Counted from the first letter of the stretch, positions 1-9,442 are shown. The stretch: 64,000 nucleotides of DNA from Myroides guanonis (GCF_900114085.1 NZ_FORU01000012.1:1-64000), one strand, 5' to 3'. A program made the numbers and translations. The notes: generated from the sequence alone by a model not told the origin.

Positions 1-1
1 G

Positions 2-74
<73 letters not shown>

Positions 75-94
75 AATTATTGGTATTCTGGGTG

Positions 95-126
95 CAAATA
101 TAAAGCTATTTTCTATTTATTCACAA
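95..126 (-). promoter_or_regulatory. Bacteroidota-type promoter for tRNA-Gly
   Basis: On the minus strand, TATATTTG (95-102) matches the phylum's -7 consensus TAnnTTTG. A TTG (124-126) lies 21 nt further upstream as the -33 element. Transcription would start roughly 15 nt before the mature tRNA. Confidence 0.6.
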
Positions 127-508
127 ATTTTATAAGCAAAAAAAATAATGAATTTTTAACCACCTCGAATTCTCGACACAACATCCTTTTTAAAGAAATA
201 TAAAAACATTATGTACTAACCCTTTAAAGAAAAACAAACAAAGTTTTTCCAATCTTCCATTTCGTATAAAATTACTTACACTTCGTATAAATTCTTAATA
301 TCAATCCCACCCACTTATCTATATTCGCCAATTATTATAAAAGTAAAGGAAAATGAAAGTCAAGTACGACGTAACAAAAACAAGAAAATTAATCCACAAT
401 GATTTCATCCACTTAAAACCAATATTCAAATGACCAGTTTATAACAATTCACGTCTAATATTATAAACACCAATAAAAAGCACTTTTTTTAATAAAACTT
501 TAAGTTCT
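127..508. other. Non-coding AT-rich gap with one direct repeat
   Basis: No ORF is supported here. The only structure noticed is a 10-nt direct repeat TTCGTATAAA at 261-270 and 282-291. Its 21-nt period is about two helical turns. It is over 240 bp from the next promoter, so any operator role is speculative. Confidence 0.4.
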
Positions 509-544
509 TTTAGTTTTGCTCTAACCGAACTAAACTTATATTTG
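509..544 (+). promoter_or_regulatory. Promoter with overlapping inverted repeat (candidate operator)
   Basis: The -33 TTG (516-518) and the -7 element TATATTTG (537-544) are 18 nt apart. A perfect 7-nt inverted repeat, TTTAGTT (509-515) and AACTAAA (528-534), lies across the -33 element and the spacer. That is where a repressor would block transcription. The next gene encodes a MarR-like regulator, so autoregulation of the efflux operon is the simplest reading; this is inference. Confidence 0.6.
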
Positions 545-562
545 CAGGAAATTTCAATACAA

Positions 563-1036
563 ATGGAGTACGAACAAGACATAATCGATTTTTTTCAAGA
601 TTATTGTGCACATCACGAAGCGCTCTATCATTACTCACCATTAACTTCAAAACTTTATACATTTTTGTTGTTTTCAGGCATGGGAGATGGCGTGACTTTC
701 GATGAAATAGTCGAGAAATTAAACGCTAGTAAGAGTTCCATATCAACCAGCTTAAACGTTCTTTTAAACAACAATCAAATTGAACAATTCAATAAGATTG
801 ATGAACGAAAACGTTATTTCAGAATAAATCCTAAGTACTTAACCAATCGATTATTTACAATCAAGAAATCTATCGAAAAAGAATTAGACTTAACTTGCAG
901 ATTGTTAGAATTTAATCAAAATAACAAGTTAAATGTATTTAAATGCGAATCCAGAATTAACGTATACATAGAACACTTAGAGAAATCTTCAGAAGAGCTT
1001 TCCCAAACCATAGAAAAATTAAAAAACTCAAATTAA
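563..1036 (+). CDS. GbsR/MarR-family transcriptional regulator of efflux operon
   Basis: A winged-helix DNA-binding protein of about 157 residues. The central part (SGMGDGVTFDEIVEKL...SKSSISTSLNVLL) has the helix-turn-helix layout of the GbsR/MarR group, followed by a wing with basic residues (DERKRYFRI) and a C-terminal helical dimerisation segment. An upstream in-frame TTG at 542 lies inside the -7 promoter box, so it cannot be transcribed as a start. The ATG at 563 (MEYEQD) is chosen. The gene is 5 nt from the efflux adaptor gene and in the same orientation, so it probably represses the pump operon. The inducing ligand is unknown. Confidence 0.85.
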   Translation: MEYEQDIIDFFQDYCAHHEALYHYSPLTSKLYTFLLFSGMGDGVTFDEIVEKLNASKSSISTSLNVLLNNNQIEQFNKIDERKRYFRINPKYLTNRLFTIKKSIEKELDLTCRLLEFNQNNKLNVFKCESRINVYIEHLEKSSEELSQTIEKLKNSN

Positions 1037-1041
1037 TCTTT

Positions 1042-2190
1042 ATGAAACATTTTTTCAATACCGTTTTTATTGCTTCAATAGCACTTGTAGCTGTTTCTTG
1101 CGGTAAGAATCAAGAACCACAAGCTCGACCAGCAATCCCTTACGATGCTGTAGAAGTTCCCGTTAAAACAGTAACAGGCCAACGTAGCTTTCAGGCTACC
1201 ATTGAAGGAAGAATTAACAATGGTGTTCGCGCTAAAATTTCAGGTTACATTCAAGAACTGTATGTAGATGAAGGGCAACATGTAACTAAAGGGCAACCTT
1301 TGTTTCGTTTAGAGACTAACATATTGAATCAATCAGCTAATGCTGCTAAATCTGGTATTGTAGCCGCAGAATCAAGTGTAAATGTAGCACAAGTTGAAGT
1401 AGATAAATTAATCCCATTAGTTGAGAAAAACATTGTAAGTAAAGTACAATTGGAAACAGCAAAAGCTAATTTAAGCAGAGCTAAAAGTCAACTAGCAGCA
1501 GCTAGAGCAGACTACCAAAGTGTAGAAGCAAACATAGATTACTCTATCATCAAAAGTCCTATTTCAGGAGTTGTTGGAGCAATTCCTTTTAGAACAGGAA
1601 GTTTAGTAGGTCCAAATGACCCTACTCCACTTACAGTTGTGTCTGATGACAGTGAAGTATATGCTTATTTTTCTATGACAGAAAAAGAGTATTTTGATTT
1701 CCTTACAACTATGGAAGGGAAGACAACTAAAGATAAAATAAACAACCTACCGGAAGTTACGTTGACTTTAGCTAATAAGACAACCTACTCTGAAAAAGGT
1801 AAAATCCAAACTGTTACAGGACAAGTAGACCCTAATACTGGAACTATTCAATTTAGAGCTGTTTTCAAAAATCCAAATGGATTGCTTAGCAATGGAAATA
1901 GCGGAGTAATTAATATTCCTACCGTATACGAAAACGTAGTGGTAGTACCTGAGATTGCTACATTTGAGCAACAAGGAATTTTCTACGTATATAAAGTTGA
2001 AAATGATTCAGCTGTTTCAACAATTGTTAACATTAGTGCAAGAGTAGACAGAATGGCAATTGTAGAGTCTGGTCTTAAAAAAGGAGATAAAATTATCACT
2101 TCAGGTTTAGGAACACTTAGAAATGGTGCACCAGTTACTATCAATCCAGTTGCTTTTGACTCTATTATTAACATCAAAGTAAACTTCTAA
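1042..2190 (+). CDS. RND efflux periplasmic adaptor subunit (AcrA/MexA-like lipoprotein)
   Basis: The membrane-fusion subunit bridges the inner-membrane RND pump and the outer-membrane channel. It starts with a lipoprotein signal (FIASIALVAVSCGK, lipobox Cys at about residue 20). A biotinyl-lipoyl-like half (SGYIQELYVDEGQHVTKGQPLF), an alpha-helical hairpin rich in Ala/Lys (about residues 100-165), the second lipoyl half (IKSPISGVVGAIPFRTGSLV) and a beta-barrel domain follow. Length (382 aa) is normal for the family. It is the first pump gene of a regulator-adaptor-pump-channel operon and lies 3 nt before the pump gene. The substrate cannot be told from sequence. Confidence 0.92.
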   Translation: MKHFFNTVFIASIALVAVSCGKNQEPQARPAIPYDAVEVPVKTVTGQRSFQATIEGRINNGVRAKISGYIQELYVDEGQHVTKGQPLFRLETNILNQSANAAKSGIVAAESSVNVAQVEVDKLIPLVEKNIVSKVQLETAKANLSRAKSQLAAARADYQSVEANIDYSIIKSPISGVVGAIPFRTGSLVGPNDPTPLTVVSDDSEVYAYFSMTEKEYFDFLTTMEGKTTKDKINNLPEVTLTLANKTTYSEKGKIQTVTGQVDPNTGTIQFRAVFKNPNGLLSNGNSGVINIPTVYENVVVVPEIATFEQQGIFYVYKVENDSAVSTIVNISARVDRMAIVESGLKKGDKIITSGLGTLRNGAPVTINPVAFDSIINIKVNF

Positions 2191-2193
2191 AAG

Positions 2194-5100
2194 ATGCTTA
2201 AAACATTTATTGAAAGACCCGTACTATCTACGGTTGTTTCTATTATCATAGTGATACTCGGAGTCCTTGGTTTAACCGTACTCCCAGTAACCCAATACCC
2301 AGATATTGCACCTCCAACGGTACAAATCATGGCAAATTATCCTGGAGCAAATGCTGAAACAGTTCTTCAAAGTGTTATTATTCCAATTGAAGAACAAGTG
2401 AATGGTGTGGAAGGAATGGACTACATTACTTCAACAGCAAGTAACGATGGTTCTGCTTCTATACAAGTAATTTTTAAGCAAGGAATTAATCCAGATATCG
2501 CTGCGGTAAACGTACAAAACCGTGTATCTCGTGCAACTCCTTTGTTACCAGCTGAGGTAACTCGTTCTGGAGTAACAACTCAAAAGCAAGAAACAAGTGC
2601 ATTAATGTTCGTTTCTTTCTATTCAACAAATCCTAATTACGACGCTACCTACGTTCAAAACTACATGAATATCAATGTAGTTCCAGAACTAAAAAGGGTA
2701 AGTGGTGTTGGGGATGCTTCTGTATTTGGAGCTCGTAACTACGCTATGCGTGTTTGGTTAAATCCAAGCAAAATGGCAAGTTATGGATTAGTACCAGCTG
2801 ATATCACAACTGCTTTAAATGAGCAAAGTTTAGAAGCTGCTGCTGGTCAGTTAGGAGAAAACAGTGGTCAAGCTTTTCAATACGTAATTAAATATAGTGG
2901 AAAGTATAAAACTGAAGAACAATATCAAAATATCGTAATCAAATCGTTGGAAAACGGTAAAGTTCTTCGTTTAAAAGACGTTGCGGATATTGAATTAGGC
3001 GCACAAACTTATGCAGGTTCTTCTGAATTATCAGGTAATCCTGCTGTAGCAATGGCAGTTTATCAAACACCCGGATCCAATGCACAAGACATTATTAGAG
3101 ACCTTAAAACAACACTTGAAGGATTAGGTAAAAACTTACCTGATGGAATGCATTATGCTATTAACTTTGATACTAACGAATTCTTAGATGCCTCAATTAG
3201 TAAAGTGGTTACCACTTTAATTGAAGCTTTCATTTTGGTGTTCTTAGTGGTTTATATATTCCTACAAGATTTTAGATCGACACTTATTCCATTGATTGCG
3301 GTTCCAGTATCCATTATTGGTACGTTTTTCTTCTTGAGTTTATTTGGATTCTCACTGAACTTACTAACATTGTTTGCACTTACACTCGCCATTGGTATTG
3401 TAGTGGATGACGCCATCGTCGTCGTCGAGGCGGTACATGCTAAGATGGAAGAAACAGGTCAGGAAGCCACTGAAGCAACTATTGGCGCAATGAGCGAGAT
3501 TACAGGAGCTATTATCTCCATTACCTTGGTAATGGCAGCAGTATTTATCCCTGTTACCTTCATTTCTGGTCCAACAGGAGTTTTTTACAAACAGTTTGGT
3601 ATCACACTTATCGTAGCTATCATTATTTCTGCGATAAACGCACTAACATTGAGCCCTGCTTTATGTGCACTATTCTTAAGACAACATTCTACAGCAGATG
3701 GTCATACTCAAAAAGAGAACATAGTAAAACGTTTTTACCGTGCTTTCAATACCGCTTTTGAAGCTTTAACCGCTCGATATGCTCGTAGTTTTAAATTCTT
3801 ATTTAAGCACAAATGGGTAACTTTTGTTATTCTTTTAGGTTGTTTAGGAATCACTTATTACGCTAATAAAACTATGCCTGCAGGTTTCGTTCCAAACGAA
3901 GACCGTGGATTTATCATGGGGAACATTGAATTAGCTTCAGGTGCATCAGAAGACCGTGTATTTGCTTTAGAAAGACAATTTGAGAAAGCAGCTTCAAAAA
4001 TTCCAGGAGTAGAAAGTGTTACTGTAATTTCAGGACGTAGTTTAATTTCAGGAGCAGGTTCTAACTACGGTATGGCTTTAATTAAAATGAAACCATTCAA
4101 AGAAAGAACAACTCCAGATGTAGCTACAGACGCAGTAATTGGAAAATTATTTGGTCTAGCAGCAATGCAATTTCAAGACGCAAAAATGATTTTCTTCCAA
4201 CCGCCGAGTATTCCAGGATATGGAATGTCTTCAGGTTTTGAAATGAAATTGTTAGATAAATCAGGAGGAAGTTTAGAAGATTTTGACAAAACAGCTAAAG
4301 CTTATATGACGGAATTAATGAAACGTCCTGAGATATTATATGCTCAAACATCATTCAACACAAACTTTGCTCAATATGAGATTGAATTAAACATTCCAAG
4401 AGCGAAAGAATTAGGTGTTTCAGTTAGTAATATTTTCTCATCTCTACAAGGTTATATTGGAGGTATTTACGCAGCAGACTTTACTCGTTTTGGTAAACAA
4501 TACCGAGTAATGATACAAGCATTACCAGAAAGCCGTACAGACGTAAATAGTTTAAACGAATTATTTGTACGTACAACTTCTGGAGAAATGACCCCAATAA
4601 CTCAGTTTGTAAGCTTAAAGAAAGTATATGGCCCACAGTCTATCAACCGTTATAACTTGTTTACTTCAGCAAATATTTCTGGAGCACCAAAACCAGGTTT
4701 TAGTTCGGGTGACGCTATCCGTGCCGTACAAGAAGTAACAGCGAGCACGTTATCAAACAATTACGGTGTTGACTTTACTGGTTTATCTAGAGAAGAGATA
4801 AACGCAGGTTCTCAAACATTAGTTATTTTCATGTTGTGTATCATCTTTGTATATTTTATTCTATCAGCTCAATATGAAAGTTATATTTTACCACTTGCTG
4901 TAATTCTATCATTACCTGCAGGTATTATGGGAGCTTTTATATCACAAAAGCTAGCTGGATTAGAAAACAACATCTATTTCCAGATTGCCTTAGTCATGCT
5001 AATGGGGCTTCTTGCCAAGAATGCGATTTTAATTGTTGAATTCGCAGTTCAAAGACGTCGTCATGGAGAATCAATCGTAGAATCGGCTATTAATGGTGCG

Positions 5101-5337
5101 AAAGCACGTTTACGCCCCATCTTAATGACTTCATTCGCTTTCATATTAGGTTTAATGCCATTGGCTTTTGCTTCTGGTGTAGGATCAGTAGGTAACCGTT
5201 CTATTGCAACAGGAGCTGCCTTCGGTCTTTTGATTGGTACTGTAATTGGAGTATTTGTTATTCCTGTATTGTATGTGATTTTCCAAAAATTACAAGAAAA
5301 AGTGAAACCAATGAAATTTGAAGAACTTAAAAACTAA
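2194..5337 (+). CDS. RND multidrug efflux transporter, HAE1 family (AcrB-like)
   Basis: The inner-membrane proton-driven pump, 1047 aa, the usual length for hydrophobe/amphiphile efflux-1 transporters. It begins with the typical first transmembrane helix after FIERPVLSTVVSIIIVILG. Two large periplasmic loops are each followed by a bundle of membrane helices. The fourth-helix motif TLALTLAIGIVVDDAIVVVEAV carries the paired Asp residues used in proton relay. A second repeat has MGLLAKNAILIVEFA. The end at 5337 lies 4 nt before the start of the channel gene. The three pump genes form one operon with the upstream regulator. Confidence 0.95.
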   Translation: MLKTFIERPVLSTVVSIIIVILGVLGLTVLPVTQYPDIAPPTVQIMANYPGANAETVLQSVIIPIEEQVNGVEGMDYITSTASNDGSASIQVIFKQGINPDIAAVNVQNRVSRATPLLPAEVTRSGVTTQKQETSALMFVSFYSTNPNYDATYVQNYMNINVVPELKRVSGVGDASVFGARNYAMRVWLNPSKMASYGLVPADITTALNEQSLEAAAGQLGENSGQAFQYVIKYSGKYKTEEQYQNIVIKSLENGKVLRLKDVADIELGAQTYAGSSELSGNPAVAMAVYQTPGSNAQDIIRDLKTTLEGLGKNLPDGMHYAINFDTNEFLDASISKVVTTLIEAFILVFLVVYIFLQDFRSTLIPLIAVPVSIIGTFFFLSLFGFSLNLLTLFALTLAIGIVVDDAIVVVEAVHAKMEETGQEATEATIGAMSEITGAIISITLVMAAVFIPVTFISGPTGVFYKQFGITLIVAIIISAINALTLSPALCALFLRQHSTADGHTQKENIVKRFYRAFNTAFEALTARYARSFKFLFKHKWVTFVILLGCLGITYYANKTMPAGFVPNEDRGFIMGNIELASGASEDRVFALERQFEKAASKIPGVESVTVISGRSLISGAGSNYGMALIKMKPFKERTTPDVATDAVIGKLFGLAAMQFQDAKMIFFQPPSIPGYGMSSGFEMKLLDKSGGSLEDFDKTAKAYMTELMKRPEILYAQTSFNTNFAQYEIELNIPRAKELGVSVSNIFSSLQGYIGGIYAADFTRFGKQYRVMIQALPESRTDVNSLNELFVRTTSGEMTPITQFVSLKKVYGPQSINRYNLFTSANISGAPKPGFSSGDAIRAVQEVTASTLSNNYGVDFTGLSREEINAGSQTLVIFMLCIIFVYFILSAQYESYILPLAVILSLPAGIMGAFISQKLAGLENNIYFQIALVMLMGLLAKNAILIVEFAVQRRRHGESIVESAINGAKARLRPILMTSFAFILGLMPLAFASGVGSVGNRSIATGAAFGLLIGTVIGVFVIPVLYVIFQKLQEKVKPMKFEELKN

Positions 5338-5341
5338 ATTC

Positions 5342-6751
5342 ATGAAAAAAAGATTTTTATATACTGCTCTTCCTATAGCAATCGTTTCACTATCGATGCA
5401 ATCATGCTTCGTAGCTAAGAACTATGATCGTCCGGAAGTGATAGACGAACCGATGTACAGAACAGAAACAACATCACAAGACACTCTTTCTATGGCTAAT
5501 TTGCCATGGAAAGAATTGTTTAACGATCCTATTCTCGTACAACATATAGAAAAAGCCTTGGAACAAAATTTAGACATTCGCATTGCAATGGAAAATATTG
5601 CAGCTGCTGAAGCCTATATGAAACAAGGAAAAATGGGATACGCTCCCACTCTGAATATTGGTGGTGATTACACACATTCAGTAAACTCTAAAAATTCTTC
5701 TACAGCAGCAATGTTTGGAGGAGAACGCAATAGAATTGACCAATATCAGGCAACTGCTAATCTTTCTTGGGAGTTAGATGTTTGGGGTAAAATTAGAAGT
5801 AACAAGCGCGCTTTTGCAGCTAGTTATTTACAAACGCTTTCCGCTCATCAAGCAGTTAAAACACAACTAATTTCGACTGTATCTTCAACTTATTTTCAAC
5901 TTTTATCATTAGACGAACAAAAGAGAATAACCGAAGAAACTATTGAGAACAGAAAAAGTAGTCTTGAAACGATCACTGCTTTGAAAGATGCAGGACAGGT
6001 TACTGAAGTTGCTGTTAAACAAACCGAAGCTCAATTATTAAACGCTCAATCTCTACTAGTTGATATTAAAAACAACATCAAACTTACAGAGAACGTATTA
6101 AGCATCATTTTAGCAGAAAACCCGAACTCTATTCAAAGATCAAGTTTAGCTACACAGAAATTGAATACAGATTTAAACATTGGACTACCAATTCAACTAT
6201 TAAGTAACCGTCCAGACGTTCGTGCAGCTGAATATGGTTTAATAAATGCATTCGAATTAACAAATGTTTCTCGAAGTAATTTCTATCCATCAATTAAACT
6301 AACAGCTAATGGAGGTTTTCAAAGTATAGAATTTGATCAATTGTTCAATGCTAATTCTTTATTTGCTAATATAGTTGGTTCTTTAACTCAACCATTAATC
6401 AATGGAAGACAAATCAGAACACAGCATGAAGTAAGCAAAGCAAACCAAGAAAAGGCATATTTAAACTACAAGAAAGCAGTATTAACTGCAAGTAAAGAAG
6501 TTTCAGACGCACTATACACCTATCAAAGCCTTTCTGAAAAGCAAGCTTTAAAACAAAAGGAATACCAAGCGTATGCTTTAGCTACTGAATATTCAGAAGA
6601 ACTTCAAATCAACGGTATGGCAAACTACCTAGAAGTTTTAACAGCTAGAGAAAATGCATTGGCAGCACAACTTAGTTTAATAAATACAGAACTAGGTCAA
6701 CTAAATGCATTAGTTCAGCTTTATAAAGCAGTTGGTGGAGGAGTTAATTAA
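5342..6751 (+). CDS. Outer-membrane efflux channel, NodT/OprM-type lipoprotein
   Basis: The TolC-like exit duct of the pump, about 469 aa. The N-terminus has a lipoprotein signal with lipobox LSMQSC. Two outer-membrane-factor repeats follow, with typical motifs LPWKELFNDPILVQHIEKAL, ANLSWELDVWGKI and LLSNRPDVRAAEY. An in-frame TTG at 5318 overlaps the upstream gene and lacks a signal sequence, so the ATG at 5342 (MKKRFLY) is the start. A strong terminator follows 25 nt after the stop and closes the four-gene operon. Confidence 0.92.
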   Translation: MKKRFLYTALPIAIVSLSMQSCFVAKNYDRPEVIDEPMYRTETTSQDTLSMANLPWKELFNDPILVQHIEKALEQNLDIRIAMENIAAAEAYMKQGKMGYAPTLNIGGDYTHSVNSKNSSTAAMFGGERNRIDQYQATANLSWELDVWGKIRSNKRAFAASYLQTLSAHQAVKTQLISTVSSTYFQLLSLDEQKRITEETIENRKSSLETITALKDAGQVTEVAVKQTEAQLLNAQSLLVDIKNNIKLTENVLSIILAENPNSIQRSSLATQKLNTDLNIGLPIQLLSNRPDVRAAEYGLINAFELTNVSRSNFYPSIKLTANGGFQSIEFDQLFNANSLFANIVGSLTQPLINGRQIRTQHEVSKANQEKAYLNYKKAVLTASKEVSDALYTYQSLSEKQALKQKEYQAYALATEYSEELQINGMANYLEVLTARENALAAQLSLINTELGQLNALVQLYKAVGGGVN

Positions 6752-6776
6752 TAGTCATTAGATTACATATTATTTT

Positions 6777-6809
6777 AAAGAGTGACTGCTAAGCAGTCAC
6801 TCTTTTTTT
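6777..6809 (+). terminator. Intrinsic terminator of the efflux operon
   Basis: The inverted repeat AGAGTGACTGC (6779-6789) and GCAGTCACTCT (6793-6803) has a tiny loop and is followed by a T tract. Confidence 0.9.
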
Positions 6810-6823
6810 ATCTTTGATTTAAA

Positions 6824-7444
6824 ATGCGTATTCCCAATCTTTTCAATTCTCTTTTTCCAAATCAAATTTGGAGCCTACCACAATCACAAAAAACAGTATA
6901 CCTAACCTTCGATGATGGTCCAATCCCCGATGTTACCACATGGGTACTAGACCTATTGAAAGAAAAAAAAATCAAAGCAAGTTTTTTCTCTATAGGAGAC
7001 AACATACGAAAACACCCTGAAATATTCTCTCGAATTATAAAAGAAGGTCACACAGTAGGTAACCATACTTTTAACCATATAAACGGATGGAAAAACACTT
7101 CAGATATCTATACTCAAAACATATTAAAATGTAATGAGGAAATTGAAAAGCACATTAAACTAGAAAGAAAATTATTTAGACCACCGTATGGCAGAATAAC
7201 ACCTAAACAGATAAAAATATTAAAACAAAAAGGATACGAAATAATAATGTGGGAATTATTAAGTCATGACTACAGTAATCACTTGTCAGCACAAGAATGC
7301 TATAACAATGCAACTAAGAAGGTTCGCCCAGGTAGTATTATTGTATTTCATGATAGTATCAAAGCACAAAAAAACCTTAGAGATTCATTGCCAAAAACAA
7401 TAGATACACTTTTAAAAGAAGGCTACATTTTCAGTACTTTATAA
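6824..7444 (+). CDS. Polysaccharide deacetylase family protein (NodB domain)
   Basis: A 206-aa carbohydrate esterase-4 type enzyme that removes acetyl groups from cell-wall or other polysaccharides. The NodB motifs are in order: TFDDGP (metal and base Asp pair), GNHTFNH (metal His pair), RPPYGR and VFHDS. No clear signal peptide or membrane helix is seen, so the cellular location is uncertain. A -7-like box TATCTTTG (6809-6816) ends only 7 nt before the ATG, so the mRNA may have almost no leader. It stands alone between the efflux operon terminator and the convergent thioredoxin-like gene. Confidence 0.88.
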   Translation: MRIPNLFNSLFPNQIWSLPQSQKTVYLTFDDGPIPDVTTWVLDLLKEKKIKASFFSIGDNIRKHPEIFSRIIKEGHTVGNHTFNHINGWKNTSDIYTQNILKCNEEIEKHIKLERKLFRPPYGRITPKQIKILKQKGYEIIMWELLSHDYSNHLSAQECYNNATKKVRPGSIIVFHDSIKAQKNLRDSLPKTIDTLLKEGYIFSTL

Positions 7445-7502
7445 GATATTACAAAAACATATTACTGCTTATTATTCAAAGTGATCTTCAACAAACGCAT
7501 AA

Positions 7503-7796
7503 TTATAAAGTCTTAGCTACTCCAATTAAAGAATTAGCATCCATAACTCCAGTTTGTCTCCATATCATAGCTCCATTCTTATACAGCATTAAAGTCGGGA
7601 CTTGTTTTACACGAAGAGCCTCCATTAACTCTTGATTTTTTTCTACATCAATCTTTACCACACGTAATTCATCCCCCATAGCAGCAGCTACATCATGAAT
7701 CACAGGATTCATAGAAATAGATCCTTCATTCCAAGTTGCGAAAAAACATATCAACACTGGAACATCTGCCTTTATTAAATCTCCAAACTTAGCCAT
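7503..7796 (-). CDS. Thioredoxin-fold protein lacking the CXXC redox site
   Basis: A short (97 aa) single-domain thioredoxin-fold protein. The strand VPVLICFFATW is followed by NEGS where thioredoxins have CGPC, so both catalytic cysteines are missing. The cis-proline strand QVPTLMLYKNG and the family spacing are intact. It therefore cannot act as a disulfide reductase. A chaperone, binding or regulatory role is possible but not shown. The ORF is intact and has its own promoter-like element, so it is unlikely to be a decaying gene. I believe similar CXXC-less proteins exist in related flavobacteria, but could not check this. Confidence 0.8.
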   Translation of the reverse strand: MAKFGDLIKADVPVLICFFATWNEGSISMNPVIHDVAAAMGDELRVVKIDVEKNQELMEALRVKQVPTLMLYKNGAMIWRQTGVMDANSLIGVAKTL

Positions 7797-7837
7797 CTAC
7801 AACTTTATTTAATTTTACTAATCTTAAAAGTACATAA

Positions 7838-7866
7838 CAAAAATATTAATTTTTACAAACATACAA
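7838..7866 (-). promoter_or_regulatory. Promoter for the thioredoxin-like gene
   Basis: On the minus strand the -7 box TATTTTTG (7838-7845) and a -33 TTG (7864-7866) are 18 nt apart. They lie about 40 nt before the start codon. The rest of 7867-8089 shows no gene. Confidence 0.5.
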
Positions 7867-8089
7867 CACTATTAAGACGAAAATCACAAGTATTACAGCT
7901 TTATAATACGGTTTTCACAGCCACAGCTTACGCAATCCAGTAATTAACCTAAGCTCATTTTCTCCACAATAACATTCCAGATAAAATTTATCCTTTTAAA
8001 ATTCCGCAAATTCACAGTAATGTATTAAACAACTATCAAAAAGTTAGGTCTAATCAATATGACAAAACATAAAAAACTGAAACCATAGA

Positions 8090-9313
8090 TTAAACCTTTT
8101 TACGAAGTTCAAGAACTGTAATTTCAGGCCAAATACCAACCCTACCAGGATAAGCATGATAACCAAAACCTCTATTCACATATAGAAACTTAGACTTCTT
8201 ATCATACAAACCAGCCCATTGTTTATAAACATATTGAATAGGACTCCATTTTAAAAAACCAGGAATTTCGATTCCGAACTGAGAACCATGAGTATGTCCA
8301 GATAGTGTTAATTGTATCTTTTTAGGATGGTCTAACACCTCTGCCTCCCAATGTGAAGGATCATGAGTAAGCAGTACTTTAAAATCAGATTCTTCTACAT
8401 CTTGAATAGACTTATTCAAATCACCCACTTTCTTAAACTTAACCCCCCAATTTTCTACCCCAGCTATCGCAATACGTTCACCCTCTTTTTCTAACCAAAC
8501 ACTTTCATTCAAAAGCAATTTAAAATCCATTGCAGGATGCAAATCCTTAATAGCTTTAAAATTAGCCTCCTTATCTTCTTCCGAACTCCATTGTACATAT
8601 TCACCATAATCATGATTTCCCAATATTGAGTACTTACCATACTCATGTGGTCGAATTCCCTTAAAAACAGAAATCCAAGGTTCCATTTCAGAAGCCAAAC
8701 TATTAACTAGGTCACCAGTAAATACAATTACATCAGAGTCTTGTTCGTTGATTAAATCAATAGCATACTGCACTTTCTCTTCATTATCAAAGCTCCCTGA
8801 ATGAATATCCGATATCTGAGTAATCTTAAAACCATCGAAAGCATCGGGTAAATCGTCAAAAAAAACAGTTTGCTTATGAACCTGAAACTTATAACGTCCG
8901 CGTGTAATACCGTGCATAATAGAAAGAAAAGGCAAAGCAGCAATCCCTAAAGCCATTTGAGAAACGAACTTTCTTCTTTCAGGCATAAAACTATCCGAAA
9001 CGTTCGTATCTGAAATAAAATAATTCGCAGTCCCCATAAAAAGACGCCCTGCATCCTCTACCAATAAAATTAAAGTAATAAGAAGTTTCGGTAAATAAAA
9101 TAGCATAATAAGTCCCATAGCTAGCATTGACTGTTTATTCTGTCCCAAAGTTCTGTCGAACTGTAAAAAACCATAAACTACATACAATATAACCGCGACT
9201 GAGATTACAATATACCCTGCAAGCAACCAGGGGTTTTTAGAAAGCTGTCTCAAAGCTTGATAAGAATAAAACTCTACCAATATGAAAACCAACAAAAGAA
9301 TTGTCCAACGCAT
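8090..9313 (-). CDS. Membrane-anchored metallophosphoesterase (YkuE/YaeI-like)
   Basis: A calcineurin-like phosphoesterase of about 407 aa. The N-terminal third has three hydrophobic segments (MRWTILLLVFILVEF, WLLAGYIVISVAVILYVVYG, MLAMGLIMLFYLPKLLITLIL) and a further one before the catalytic domain. The metal-binding motifs follow in order: ISDIHSG, FTGDLVN, LGNHDYG and SGHTHGSQFG. A GTG at 9325 lies only 9 nt from the -7 box at 9335-9342, so the ATG at 9313 is preferred as start. The family often acts on membrane-lipid or UDP-sugar phosphates, but the substrate is not known here. Confidence 0.88.
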   Translation of the reverse strand: MRWTILLLVFILVEFYSYQALRQLSKNPWLLAGYIVISVAVILYVVYGFLQFDRTLGQNKQSMLAMGLIMLFYLPKLLITLILLVEDAGRLFMGTANYFISDTNVSDSFMPERRKFVSQMALGIAALPFLSIMHGITRGRYKFQVHKQTVFFDDLPDAFDGFKITQISDIHSGSFDNEEKVQYAIDLINEQDSDVIVFTGDLVNSLASEMEPWISVFKGIRPHEYGKYSILGNHDYGEYVQWSSEEDKEANFKAIKDLHPAMDFKLLLNESVWLEKEGERIAIAGVENWGVKFKKVGDLNKSIQDVEESDFKVLLTHDPSHWEAEVLDHPKKIQLTLSGHTHGSQFGIEIPGFLKWSPIQYVYKQWAGLYDKKSKFLYVNRGFGYHAYPGRVGIWPEITVLELRKKV

Positions 9314-9334
9314 AACATAAATCACTTAAACAAA

Positions 9335-9363
9335 CAAAAATAGAGCTATTGGAGGGACTTCAA
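9335..9363 (-). promoter_or_regulatory. Promoter for the metallophosphoesterase gene
   Basis: On the minus strand the -7 box TATTTTTG (9335-9342) and a -33 TTG (9361-9363) are 18 nt apart. This placement decides between the GTG and ATG starts of the gene. Confidence 0.55.
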
Positions 9364-9442
9364 TCTTTCTTTAACAAAATTTAATACAGCACCCTTAAGA
9401 TTAACGTTTTAGATATAAAAACTAGATTCTATCCAAATTGTT

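Noticed and set aside
542..562. TTG at 542 as start of the GbsR-like gene
   Set aside because: It is inside the -7 promoter element TATATTTG and would not be transcribed.
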